Positions 8,820 to 17,249 of a DNA stretch of 64,000 bases are shown one piece after another (position 1 is the stretch's first letter; each line of letters starts with the position of its first letter). The stretch comes from Planctomycetota bacterium. Lineage in GTDB: Bacteria; Planctomycetota; UBA1135; UBA2386. The stretch lies in contig JACKIB010000001.1 in the NCBI GenBank assembly GCA_020638695.1, positions 186,001 to 250,000 on the forward strand, read 5' to 3'. The notes below the pieces were generated by a model. It ran no database searches. It was given only the letters and a program-made list of their open reading frames with translations, and had not been told where the DNA came from. Both the position numbers and the translations under genes were made by a program.

Positions 8820-9446
8820 TCACAGCAGGAGGAGCAGCACGGGAACGCCGACCCCTACCACCGCGCCGATCCCGTACAGCCGCCGCGTCATGTAGCCACG
8901 GGTCAGTCGATCGAGCCACGCGATCAGCAAGGCGACCACGCCGAACCAACCGAGTGCGCCCCCGGACTTGACCACCACACGGCGGATCAGGTGGTCGAGT
9001 TCGCGGCGCAGGCTGCGCACGGTCCGCTCGCCACCGCGGTCGTGGAGGTCCACCAGCAGGAACGCCTGGTAGCTGTGCCCGAATTCGTGGCTGCGCACCT
9101 TCAACTCGTGGTCGAGCACGCGCGGCTTCTGCCGCCGAAGCTGCGATCTGGCCCAGCGTTCGACCGCCGGGCGGCACAGCGGATCGGGCAGCCACTTGGC
9201 CGCAGACGCCTCGATCGTGCGCGACGCCAGCGTCTCGAGCTCGCGCGTCCTGACCTCGTCGAGTCGGCGTCGGGCCGCGGTCCAGGCCGCCTGCCGGGTG
9301 AGTTCGATCGGACCGGCGATCGTCTGCGCGTCCGGCCGCCCAGGCTCGTAGCCGCTTTCCACCCAAGCCTTGCCGGCCGGTGGTACCGGCGGGTCGTCGG
9401 GCAACGGGCCCTGCAGCAGCAGACCCAGGGATAGCGTCAGCAGCAT
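8820..9446 (-). CDS. membrane-bound hypothetical protein, first gene of the kinase-sigma operon
   Basis: 208 residues. The N-terminus (MLLTLSLGLLLQ) is a short signal-like hydrophobic stretch. A central Arg-rich helical region contains HELKVRSHEFGHSYQAFLLV and GGERTVRSLRRELDHLIR. Two transmembrane helices end the protein (about residues 160-178 and 190-208). The layout suggests an extracytoplasmic domain tethered to the membrane. No family was recognised. A near-perfect Shine-Dalgarno (AAGGAGGATCG before the ATG at 9446) makes this a well-supported start. It ends 14 bp before the kinase start, so it is probably the first gene of the signalling operon and could be a sensor or partner for the kinase (inference). 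Confidence 0.8.
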   Translation of the reverse strand: MLLTLSLGLLLQGPLPDDPPVPPAGKAWVESGYEPGRPDAQTIAGPIELTRQAAWTAARRRLDEVRTRELETLASRTIEASAAKWLPDPLCRPAVERWARSQLRRQKPRVLDHELKVRSHEFGHSYQAFLLVDLHDRGGERTVRSLRRELDHLIRRVVVKSGGALGWFGVVALLIAWLDRLTRGYMTRRLYGIGAVVGVGVPVLLLLL

Positions 9447-9975
9447 CGATCCTCCTTGAGCGTGGGAGCCTCGCCTTCCGACCGGGCCATCCGGATATTC
9501 CGGATTCGTCGGAACCCGTCCGGCGGGCGGAGACGGTGGTGCGCAAACGAAGGTGGCACGGGGCGGACGAGCACCCTTGGATCGAGCGGACGGTCAACGG
9601 TCAACCCGCGCACCACCCCATACGGGAGTGAATGGTCGCCACGCGCCGACGCGCGCGAGGTCTTGCCGAAGTTCTTCACGCATGTCGTCGGCCCTGGGCC
9701 CTGCGGCCCCCGCACCGCATGGCAGCGCCTTTGGCTCGCCCATCGACAACCCTGTCGACGCAGAGCCCCGCGAGCGAACCGCATGACTCGACGACTCATG
9801 CAACGAACGTCGGCGAAAGCCCGCCGCGGAAGCCGGAGGGGCGTCACGAGAAGGCGAAGGTGCCAGCCCTGGTAGCCGCGACCCGTCACCACGGAGGTCG
9901 TCCCCTCTCCGCGCGAAGCACGCGGTTCGCAAGCAAGGCTGCGAGTCCGTCGGCGGGCCGTTCGCTCGGCGCGGA
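9447..9975. other. 529-bp intergenic region containing a family A repeat
   Basis: No gene on either strand is convincing. The region holds the promoter side of the signalling operon (next to 9446), a short direct repeat ACGGTCAACGGTCAACC near 9590-9606, and a degenerate family A fold-back element (9665-9814). The part 9815-9975 shows nothing recognisable. Confidence 0.5.
9665..9814. repeat. family A fold-back repeat, degenerate copy (A1)
   Basis: The outer arms GCCGAAGTTC...CATGTCGTCG and CGACGACTCATGCAACGAAC...GGC are imperfect inverted repeats of each other. The right half, from GCGAGCGAACCGCATGACTC to CAACGAAC, is nearly identical to the element at 44832-45000. The central part has diverged. 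It lies between two minus-strand genes. Confidence 0.65.
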
Positions 9976-12672
9976 CTACGCTCCCCGGGTCCAGGGCTGC
10001 AGCACGAAACTCACCGCACCACAACGGACCACCGCACCTGCGGGCACCGGGTGTTCGCCGCGGAACGGGCGACCGTCGATCTCGCCGCCGCGCGCGCAGC
10101 GGACCCGCACCTGACCGTCGTTGGCGCTGAACACCTCGACTTCCTCCGCGTCATGCGGCACGCGGACGTGCGCGTCGTCGGCGCGACCGATGAGGATTCT
10201 TCCGTCCCGGCCCCGGTCCTTCATCAACAGCAGCTTGTCGGTGCCCGCCACCTGGAACCCGCTCCCGAGGCGCAACCACGCGGTCAGCGAGCGCTTGCTC
10301 GGCATGCGGTACAGCAGGTCCACCGCGCTGCCCAACCGGATCCGGTCACCGGATCGCAGCACCGCGTTCTCCACCGGTTCACCGTTGACGTGCACCGCAC
10401 CTCGCTCGGCCACCACGCGATCCTCCAAGCCACCGTGGAACGACATGCTGCGCTGCAGCCGCGCATGCACCCCGGAGATGTTGGCGAGTAGCCGCACGTC
10501 GGCCTTGCCGTCGCGGATGTTGCCGAGCGTGAGCGAGTCGTCGCGCAGCACCAGGTACTCGCCGCCCTCGTCGACCCGCAGCAGGAACCCCTGCTCCAAC
10601 CCCTGCGCCTTGGCCAACCCTTGCTTGATGTCGAAGATCCGGGTGCGCAACAAGCTCGGAGTCGGCGGCATGCCGTGCAGGTGCCGATGGGCGCCGTCGA
10701 GATCGCCTTCGCTGGTCAGCTGCTCGACCTTGGCCGCGGCGCTGGCGTGGCGTTCGAGCGCCAACAGTCGCGCTTCCACCGCGGCCAGACGCGGGCAGTC
10801 GACCCAGACGGCCCGGGTCGCGTCCACGGCGTCCGCAGTGTGCGCGAAGTCGCTGGACTCGTGCCCTTCCACCGGCTCGAGCAGGGTCAATGCATCGCGC
10901 TGCGCCACGGCGATCTCCTGCCGCATCGCGGCGACGCGCTCGCCGAGTTCCGGGTAGCTCTCGCCCGCTGCGGCGACGACATCCAACCACCGCGCAGCAG
11001 CACTCAATCGCGCCGTGTGGCGACGCGCCTGCGCCCCGTGGACCATGCGATCTGCCACGTCGAGAAACCGCGCGTCCAACCGGTCGGGGCGCAACAGGGC
11101 GCGACGAAGTTCGAGGAACGCCCCGAGTCCCTCGGCCGCGGCGACGGGATCATCGCCGTCGACCGCACGGCCGAGCGCGGCGATGCGCTCCAACCCGTCG
11201 ATCTCTGCCTGCAGCGCGCCACGCAACTCCTCGACCGCCCCGAGGTCCGACTGGATCGACGAGATCTGCTGCAGCCGCGCCACGCAGTGCCGCAAGCCCT
11301 CCTGGTTGGCGGTCGCCTGCCCGTGCACCGCTCGGCGCACTTGCGCCAATCCGTCGGCCGCGAGGTCCATCCGCCGCCCGACATCGGCCAGCAACAGCCG
11401 CGCTTGACGCCCCTCGTCGCCGTCGGCTGCGAGCCCGAGCAGGACCGCCGAGGCCTCGGCCAATCGCGCCTGTTCGACCAACGCCCGAGCATGCTGCAGG
11501 CGGCGCTGGCGTTCCTCCGCCTGCTGATCGAGGATCTGCACTTGGCGGCGCAGCGGTTCGTGCATCGGCCAGGCTGCGAGCACCGGCTCGAGCTGATCGC
11601 GGGCCTCCGGCAGCTTGCCCTCGGCGGCGAGGGTGCGAGAACGCGCGAGCGCCGCTTCGGCGCGCGCCTCGTGCTCGGCCAGTTCGGCACGCTGCCGCTC
11701 CACCGCGGCGAGCTGCAGCAACTCGGCCGCGCGCTGCATGGCCTCGCGCGCCCGCCCCAGATCCCCTCCGCTGCGCTGCTCCTGCGCACCGGCGAGCAGC
11801 TGGGCGCCTTCGCAAAGCGCGCGCAGGGGGCGGCGTTCGCGCAACACCCGGTGCACGCCGCGCGCCTCGACCTCCAGACCCTGCAGGTCGCCCGAGGCCC
11901 CCAGCGCGCGCAGCCGCGCGGCGCAGCGTTCGGCCACCGCATCCAGCGCCGCGGCGATCCCACGGTGTTGCTGCAGTCCCGGGCAGACCGAGCGAGCCTC
12001 GGCCAATTCGTCGAGTACCGAGCCCACGGCTTCCGAGTCGTGCGCACTCCCCAAGCGGCTCGCGAACGCGCTGGCGAGTCGCTCCGAGGCGACGGCGAGC
12101 AGTTCCGCGACATCCGGCTGGTCCGCTGCCCCGGCGAGCCGGGCGAGCGCAGGACGCAGAGCGTTCGGATCGTCACCGGCGAGCGCGCTGCGGAGCTGCT
12201 CGACATCCTGCCCCAAAGCGTTCCGGCGGGCTCGGATGCGCCGCTCCACAGCCGCGTGGTCCGGGTTGTCCGGCGCGGCGCTCGCCGCCTCCTCCAGCCG
12301 CGCCTCGGCGGCGTGCAGGTCGCCGCGATCCGCCAACTGAAGTGCCTCACGGCGCAGTCCCTCCGCGGCTTGCGAACGGGTCCGCGCGTCAGCCAGGCCC
12401 GACTCGATCTCGCCGCGCAAGGTCGCTGCACCGTCGAACTCCGGGGCACGTGCGAGCACGAGATCCACGTCCTCCAACCCCGCAGTGAGGTTGCCGTCGT
12501 CGCGCCGCCGGCGTGCCCGCGTCAGCAGACCCGCCAACGCCGCGCGGCGCAGGTCTTCGGCGCGCCGCTCGCCGCGGATCATCGGCTGGTCGACCAGCCG
12601 CAGCACATCGCCGAACGCACCCTGCTTGAGGGCGCGTCGGGCACGGGCATAGCTCAGGTATCGGTCGAACAT
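9976..12672 (-). CDS. large coiled-coil / TPR-like protein with C-terminal FHA-like domain
   Basis: 898 residues. About residues 1-690 are almost entirely Ala/Arg/Glu/Leu-rich helix (ARARRALKQGAFGDVLRLVD, many A-E-A-R-L repeats), consistent with TPR-like or long coiled-coil structure. From about residue 715 an FHA-type fold is suggested: YLVLRDDSLTLGNIRDGKADVRL, then the signature-like NISGVHARL (FHA core S-x-x-H) and VHVNGEPVENAVLRSGDRIRLG. A second, weaker FHA-like unit follows (GRILIGRADDAHVRVPHDA). FHA domains bind phosphothreonine, so the product may read out Ser/Thr kinase activity; a kinase gene lies about 1.2 kb downstream. No signal peptide or membrane helix was seen. Confidence 0.75.
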   Translation of the reverse strand: MFDRYLSYARARRALKQGAFGDVLRLVDQPMIRGERRAEDLRRAALAGLLTRARRRRDDGNLTAGLEDVDLVLARAPEFDGAATLRGEIESGLADARTRSQAAEGLRREALQLADRGDLHAAEARLEEAASAAPDNPDHAAVERRIRARRNALGQDVEQLRSALAGDDPNALRPALARLAGAADQPDVAELLAVASERLASAFASRLGSAHDSEAVGSVLDELAEARSVCPGLQQHRGIAAALDAVAERCAARLRALGASGDLQGLEVEARGVHRVLRERRPLRALCEGAQLLAGAQEQRSGGDLGRAREAMQRAAELLQLAAVERQRAELAEHEARAEAALARSRTLAAEGKLPEARDQLEPVLAAWPMHEPLRRQVQILDQQAEERQRRLQHARALVEQARLAEASAVLLGLAADGDEGRQARLLLADVGRRMDLAADGLAQVRRAVHGQATANQEGLRHCVARLQQISSIQSDLGAVEELRGALQAEIDGLERIAALGRAVDGDDPVAAAEGLGAFLELRRALLRPDRLDARFLDVADRMVHGAQARRHTARLSAAARWLDVVAAAGESYPELGERVAAMRQEIAVAQRDALTLLEPVEGHESSDFAHTADAVDATRAVWVDCPRLAAVEARLLALERHASAAAKVEQLTSEGDLDGAHRHLHGMPPTPSLLRTRIFDIKQGLAKAQGLEQGFLLRVDEGGEYLVLRDDSLTLGNIRDGKADVRLLANISGVHARLQRSMSFHGGLEDRVVAERGAVHVNGEPVENAVLRSGDRIRLGSAVDLLYRMPSKRSLTAWLRLGSGFQVAGTDKLLLMKDRGRDGRILIGRADDAHVRVPHDAEEVEVFSANDGQVRVRCARGGEIDGRPFRGEHPVPAGAVVRCGAVSFVLQPWTRGA

Positions 12673-12744
12673 GCTGGCGGACTGGTCCGGCGACCCGGCG
12701 ACACGCCGGGCGCATCGGGGGCGGGTTGCGCCACCAGCTAGAGA

Positions 12745-13719
12745 CTATTCGGAATCGGCGCAGAATCCGCCGCACCCGACCTCGTCCCGCGCCACCCGCA
12801 GGCAGGCCTCGGCCCGGGCCAGAAACGCCCTGCGGTCGTGGATTCCCGGCGCTGGCATGGTCGCGACGCCCGCCGCCGGCCGCCCCGGGACCTCGGCGAA
12901 CACCCCCCGCGACTCGAGCCCGGCCAGCATGCGGCGGACCACCACCGCGGCGCCGCTCTGGCCGGTGCCGGGCATCAGGATCAAGAAGGTCTCCTCGGTG
13001 AACCGCCCGATCACGTCGATATCGCGGCACTCGTTCAGGAACACCGAAGCGACCTCGGCGAGGAACCGCTGGCGTGCCGCTCCGGTGCTGTCCCCGGCGA
13101 AGTGCTCGGTGAGGTCGACCCCGACGTCGAGCAGGACCACGGAAAGCGGCTGATGGAACCGCATCGCCCGCTTGAACTCCTCGTCGAGCTTGAAGCTGGT
13201 GTAGGGTCCGTCGAACAGGCCCGTCTCGGGATCGACCAGTCGATCGAGCAAGTTCGGCTCCGACGCGCGCTCCAACATGCGCTGCAGAGCGGACGCGCGG
13301 CGGCCATCGTCCGAACCGATCTCGGTCTCCAGCTTCGCGAGCAACGCGTCGACCGGCGCCGCGCGGCGGCGCGGCAGCAAGCGCTCGCGCACGGACTCGT
13401 ACGAGGCCACCAGCCCGGTTGCCCCGACCTCCAGAGCGCCGTCCGCGAGGCAGAAGCGGGCGATCTCCGGAGTGATCGCGTCGCCTTCCTCCACCAACAG
13501 GAACACCTGTGGCGTGCCCTGCACCTTGAGGTGCCGGCACGCGGTGAATGCGTTCCCGCCCGGCAGCTCCGGGGGAAATCCCGCCACCTGCAGGAACACG
13601 TAGTCGTGCCGAGTTGCGTGGTCCGGCAACCCCGGGGTGCACGAAACGCCGAGCACCGATTCCAGCTGCGTGCGGACTTCGGCGCGATCGCCGACGAAGA
13701 AGATGCGACGCGTGGTCAC
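12745..13719 (-). CDS. degenerate GGDEF-domain protein, translationally coupled to yebC
   Basis: 324 residues from a GTG at 13719 that overlaps the yebC stop as GTGA. The N-terminal ~120 residues (TTRRIFFVGDRAEVRTQLES...) look like a receiver-type Rossmann fold, without a clear phospho-acceptor Asp. The C-terminal ~180 residues follow the diguanylate cyclase outline: DPETGLFDGPYTSFKLDEEF, then LSVVLLDVG (normally a metal-binding Asp strand), then IGRFTEETFLILMPGT where GGDEF is expected. The signature is replaced by RFTEETF, so cyclase activity is unlikely; c-di-GMP/nucleotide binding or a structural role is possible. Confidence 0.75.
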   Translation of the reverse strand: MTTRRIFFVGDRAEVRTQLESVLGVSCTPGLPDHATRHDYVFLQVAGFPPELPGGNAFTACRHLKVQGTPQVFLLVEEGDAITPEIARFCLADGALEVGATGLVASYESVRERLLPRRRAAPVDALLAKLETEIGSDDGRRASALQRMLERASEPNLLDRLVDPETGLFDGPYTSFKLDEEFKRAMRFHQPLSVVLLDVGVDLTEHFAGDSTGAARQRFLAEVASVFLNECRDIDVIGRFTEETFLILMPGTGQSGAAVVVRRMLAGLESRGVFAEVPGRPAAGVATMPAPGIHDRRAFLARAEACLRVARDEVGCGGFCADSE

Positions 13720-14477
13720 GAGTCGGTAGCCAGCCGTTCGGCGACTTCCGAGCTGAATCGATGGTTGGAGAACACGCCCTGCACGTCGTCGTGCTCTTCG
13801 AGCGCTTCGATCAACCGCTGCACGCGGCGCGCGACATCGACGTCCGCGACCTCGACGACGGTGTCCGGAGCGTATCCGACCTCGGCGCCGGACAGCTTCA
13901 CGCCGAGCTTCTCGAGCGCCTCGCGAATGGTGCCGAACTCGCCGGGATCGCCGTAGATTCGGAACGACCCGTTGTCGTCGACCAGGTCCTCCGCGCCGGA
14001 CTCGAGCACCGATTCGGTCAGCTCGTCCTCGTCCAACTCCTCGTCCGGTTCGACGTGGAACACCGACTTGCGCTGGAACATGTAGGCCACCGCACCACTG
14101 CTGGCGAGGTTGCCACCGGCCTTCTCGAACACCTTGCGGATCTCCGGGGCGGTGCGGTTCCGGTTGTCGGTCAGGATGTCGATCATCAACGCCACCCCGC
14201 CGGCGCCGTAGCCCTCGTAGAGCAGCTCCTCGTAGTTGGCGCCTTCGGTGCCGCCGGCCCCCTTCTTGATCGCCCGCTGGACGTTGTCCTTGGGCATGGA
14301 CGCGGCGCGCGCCTTCTCCAGGGCGAGCCGCAACCGCGGGTTCGCATCCGGATCCCCACCGCCGAGCTTCGCCGCGACGATGATCATCCGGGCGATCTTG
14401 GTGAAGATCTTCGCCTTGAGAGCGTTGACCCGGTCCTTCCGGTGCTTGACGTTCGCGCTGTGTGAGTGGCCAGCCAT
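13716..14477 (-). CDS. yebC: YebC/PmpR family protein
   Basis: 253 residues starting at MAGHSHSANVKHRKDRVNA, the invariant N-terminus of this family (GHSxWxxIKHRK type), which fixes the start at 14477. The rest matches family landmarks: AASMPKDNVQRAIKKGAGG, YEELLYEGYGAGGVALMID, LTDNRNRT, GNLASSGAVAYMFQRK and the C-terminal FSNHRF region. YebC proteins act as transcriptional regulators, and some relieve ribosome stalling at proline stretches. It is 145 bp downstream of rpsI and its stop codon overlaps the start of the degenerate GGDEF gene. Confidence 0.96.
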   Translation of the reverse strand: MAGHSHSANVKHRKDRVNALKAKIFTKIARMIIVAAKLGGGDPDANPRLRLALEKARAASMPKDNVQRAIKKGAGGTEGANYEELLYEGYGAGGVALMIDILTDNRNRTAPEIRKVFEKAGGNLASSGAVAYMFQRKSVFHVEPDEELDEDELTESVLESGAEDLVDDNGSFRIYGDPGEFGTIREALEKLGVKLSGAEVGYAPDTVVEVADVDVARRVQRLIEALEEHDDVQGVFSNHRFSSEVAERLATDS

Positions 14478-14622
14478 GAGTCGTTGTCGGCACGGGCAGC
14501 CCCGAGCCGCCGGAGGTGCACCGCGCACAGCTTACCGCCGAGCGACCGCACCGCCGAACACCACTGCGGCCACGGGCCGCGATGTCGGCACCCGGGGGGC
14601 TCCGAAGGTCAGCGCCCGAACA

Positions 14623-15024
14623 TCAGCGCTTCGAGAACTGCGTCGCGCGGCGGGCCTTGCGCAGGCCGTACTTCTTCCGCTCGACCTTGCGCGCATCGCG
14701 CGTCAGCAGGTGGTTCTCCCGCAGCTCGTGCTCGAACTCCGGGTGGTCGAGCTTGAGGGCGCGGGCCAAGCCGAGCTTGACCGCGTCCGACTGTCCGGTG
14801 ATGCCGCCGCCGGACACGTTGGCCCACACGTCGTAGCTCGCCGTCATCTCGGTCGCGACCAGCGGCGCCATGGCCGCACGGCGTGATTCGTCGGTGGTGA
14901 AGAAGTCCTCGAACTTCTTCCCGTTGACCACGAACGCGCCCGAGCCACCGCTCTTGATGCGGACCCGGGCCACCGCCGTCTTGCGCCGGCCGGTGCCCCA
15001 AACGTAAGGATTGGTGATCGCCAA
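14623..15024 (-). CDS. rpsI: 30S ribosomal protein S9
   Basis: 133 residues, the normal length. Family landmarks: YVWGTGRRKTAVARVRI at the N-terminus, VSGGGITGQSDAVKLGLARAL in the middle, and the basic C-terminal tail ERKKYGLRKARRATQFSKR, which enters the decoding centre and ends in the conserved SKR. The start is TTG at 15024, with AAGG six bases upstream; no suitable ATG exists. It follows rplM by 32 bp, the conserved rplM-rpsI pair. Confidence 0.98.
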   Translation of the reverse strand: MAITNPYVWGTGRRKTAVARVRIKSGGSGAFVVNGKKFEDFFTTDESRRAAMAPLVATEMTASYDVWANVSGGGITGQSDAVKLGLARALKLDHPEFEHELRENHLLTRDARKVERKKYGLRKARRATQFSKR

Positions 15025-15056
15025 GGGAGCCTTCTGTCAGGTCAGTGGATTCGGGT

Positions 15057-15503
15057 TCAGATCGGCAGGTCCAGGTTCGCCGGCTGCTGCGCGCGGTGCG
15101 GGTGGTCGGCACCCGGGTACACCTTCAGCCGCTTGAGCATGTGCTTGGCCAGGCGGTTCTTCGGCAGCATGCGCCGCACCACCAGCTTGATCAGCTCATC
15201 CGGCTTGTTGTCGAGCATCTGCTGCAACGACGCCTCCTTGAGGCCGCCCGGGAAACCCGAGTAGAACAGGTAGGTGCGCTTGTCGCGCTTCTGGCCGGTC
15301 ACCCGGACGCGCTGGGCGTTGATGACGATCACGCCGTCACCGCACTGCATGTGCGGCGTGTAGATGGGCTTGGTCTTGCCCATCAGGATCTCGGCGATCG
15401 CCACGCCGAGCTTGCCGAGCACGTATTTGGAAGCGTCGACAACGTGCCAGGTAGCCATCGCCTGGGCGCGGTCTCGAGTGGTCGCGAACGTCGTCTGGGT
15501 CAT
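15057..15503 (-). CDS. rplM: 50S ribosomal protein L13
   Basis: 148 residues from the ATG at 15503. Recognisable features: WHVVDASKYVLGKLGVAIAEIL, IYTPHMQCGDGVIVINA, the KRTYLFYSGFPGGLKE segment and the RMLPKNRLAKHMLKRLKVYPG C-terminal signature. It has a 15-residue N-terminal extension before the usual Trp-His-Val start of the fold. It is the first gene of the rplM-rpsI pair; pyk lies 71 bp upstream on the same strand. Confidence 0.98.
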   Translation of the reverse strand: MTQTTFATTRDRAQAMATWHVVDASKYVLGKLGVAIAEILMGKTKPIYTPHMQCGDGVIVINAQRVRVTGQKRDKRTYLFYSGFPGGLKEASLQQMLDNKPDELIKLVVRRMLPKNRLAKHMLKRLKVYPGADHPHRAQQPANLDLPI

Positions 15504-15574
15504 GCTGGGGAAGCTCCCGGGGTCGTTCCCGGGGCGGTCAAGGGGCGAGGATGGTAGCCCCCCGAGGGGTGGAA

Positions 15575-17083
15575 TCAAGCCTTCCGCCCACCCGTTTTCG
15601 CTCGACCCCTTCGCCCGTCGACCGGCGGTCGGTCGGGTCCGAGGGTGCGGATGTGCATGATGTTGGTCATCCCCTCCTGGCGGCTCGATCCCACCACCAG
15701 CACCACCCGATCCCCCTCCCCGGCCAGACCCCGCTCGCGCAGCATCCGCTCGCCCTCGAGCGTCATCTCGTGGCTGGTTCGCGTCCGGGAGACGCGCAGC
15801 GCCCGCACCCCCCAGACCAGCGCCAGCCGCTGTACCGTGCGTTGGAATGGGGTGAACGCAACGACCCGGGTGCGCGGTCGCTCGGCGGCGATCGCCCGCG
15901 CCGTGGCACCGCTCTCCGAGAACACCGCGATCACCTCGCATCCGACCTCGAACGCCGCCGCCACGGAGGCGCGCACCGTGGCGTGGGTGACCGACAGCCC
16001 ACGGCGTGGATCCCGCCGCATCCGCAACACCGCGGCACTCTCCAGCATGTCGCGCTCGGTCTCGCGGATGATGCGATCCATGATCTGCACCGCGCGCAGC
16101 GGGTGCTTGCCCGACGCGGTCTCGGCCGACAGCATGACCGCCGAAGTACCGTCGTAGATCGCGTTCGCCACGTCGGAGGCCTCAGCGCGGGTGGGCCGTG
16201 GGTTGGTGATCATCGACTCGAGCATCTGGGTCGCCGTGATCACAGGCTTTCGCTGCTCGACTGCCATCCGGATCATCCGCTTCTGCAGCGCGGGCACGAA
16301 CTCCGGCCCCATCTCGACCCCGAGATCGCCGCGCGCGATCATCAGCGCGTCGGATGCCGCCAGCACGGCTTCGAGGTTGGCGACCGCCTCCGGTCGCTCG
16401 ATCTTGGCGATGATCGCCGCGTCGGAGTCCGCCGCTTCGATGTGGCGCCGCAGCCGCTCGACGTCGGTCGCACTGCGCACGAACGACAGCGCGACGAAGT
16501 CGGCCCCGGCCGCCAGTGCAGCCTGGAGGTCTTCGAGGTCCTCCTCGGTCAACGACTCGGTCGAGACCTTCGAGCCGGGCAGGTTGATGCCCTTGTGCTG
16601 CTTCAGCAGACCGCCGTAGACCACCTCGGTGAGGATCTCGGTGCCGTCGACCGACACCACGCGCAGCTCGATGTTGCCGTCGTCGAGCAACACCCGCTCA
16701 CCCGGCTTCACGTCGTTCGCCAGCCCGGTGTAGCGCGTACCGATCCGCGTGATCTCACCGCTCGGCGCCTTGCACCCGACCACTCCCGCTTCGGTGCTGA
16801 TGATCAGCTGGCGCCCGGCGTGCAACCAGATCGGCTCGGCATCGCGAAACGACCCGACGCGGATTTTCGGGCCCTGCAGATCGACCAGGACGCCGATTCC
16901 GACGTGCAGCTCGCGGTCGATTCCACGCACCCGGCGCACCAGGGTCTGGATCTTCTTCGGCGAACAGTGGGCCGCGTTGATGCGGAACACGTCCACACCC
17001 GCTTCGACCAGCGCGACGAGGTTGTCGCGGCTCTCGCTTGCCGGACCGATGGTCGCGACGATCTTGGTTCGGTTGGTCCTCAT
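15575..17083 (-). CDS. pyk: pyruvate kinase
   Basis: 502 residues. It converts phosphoenolpyruvate and ADP to pyruvate and ATP in glycolysis. Visible landmarks: TKIVATIGPAS at the N-terminus, LVDLQGPKIRVG, the active-site strand AAIIAKIERPEAVANL, MIARGDLGVEMG, the TQMLESMITNPRPTRAEASD signature and MLSAETASGKHPLRAV. One oddity: the usual RxNFSHG-type segment reads VFRINAAHCSP, so the conserved Ser-His-Gly is Ala-His-Cys. A basic C-terminal tail (GRRGRAKTGGRKA) is extra. Start ATG at 17083 with GGGAG just upstream. Confidence 0.96.
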   Translation of the reverse strand: MRTNRTKIVATIGPASESRDNLVALVEAGVDVFRINAAHCSPKKIQTLVRRVRGIDRELHVGIGVLVDLQGPKIRVGSFRDAEPIWLHAGRQLIISTEAGVVGCKAPSGEITRIGTRYTGLANDVKPGERVLLDDGNIELRVVSVDGTEILTEVVYGGLLKQHKGINLPGSKVSTESLTEEDLEDLQAALAAGADFVALSFVRSATDVERLRRHIEAADSDAAIIAKIERPEAVANLEAVLAASDALMIARGDLGVEMGPEFVPALQKRMIRMAVEQRKPVITATQMLESMITNPRPTRAEASDVANAIYDGTSAVMLSAETASGKHPLRAVQIMDRIIRETERDMLESAAVLRMRRDPRRGLSVTHATVRASVAAAFEVGCEVIAVFSESGATARAIAAERPRTRVVAFTPFQRTVQRLALVWGVRALRVSRTRTSHEMTLEGERMLRERGLAGEGDRVVLVVGSSRQEGMTNIMHIRTLGPDRPPVDGRRGRAKTGGRKA

Positions 17084-17249
17084 GCTCCCTGCCCGGGACC
17101 GCCCGGTCGCCGGCCGATCAAGCGGTCCCGGCGGTCTAACCGGTGGCGCGAGACGAGGCTACCCGATTCCTACGGATCCGCGACATCGACGCAGGACCCT
17201 GCCAGGACGAGCCCCTGCACGCCGGACCTGCCGCGGGGAGCCGCGCCGA

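Noticed and set aside
7547..8971. Long plus-strand open frame opposite the kinase
   Set aside because: Antisense of the kinase gene; no domain, no start signal, and composition (His/Gln/Arg/Asp) of a mirror frame.
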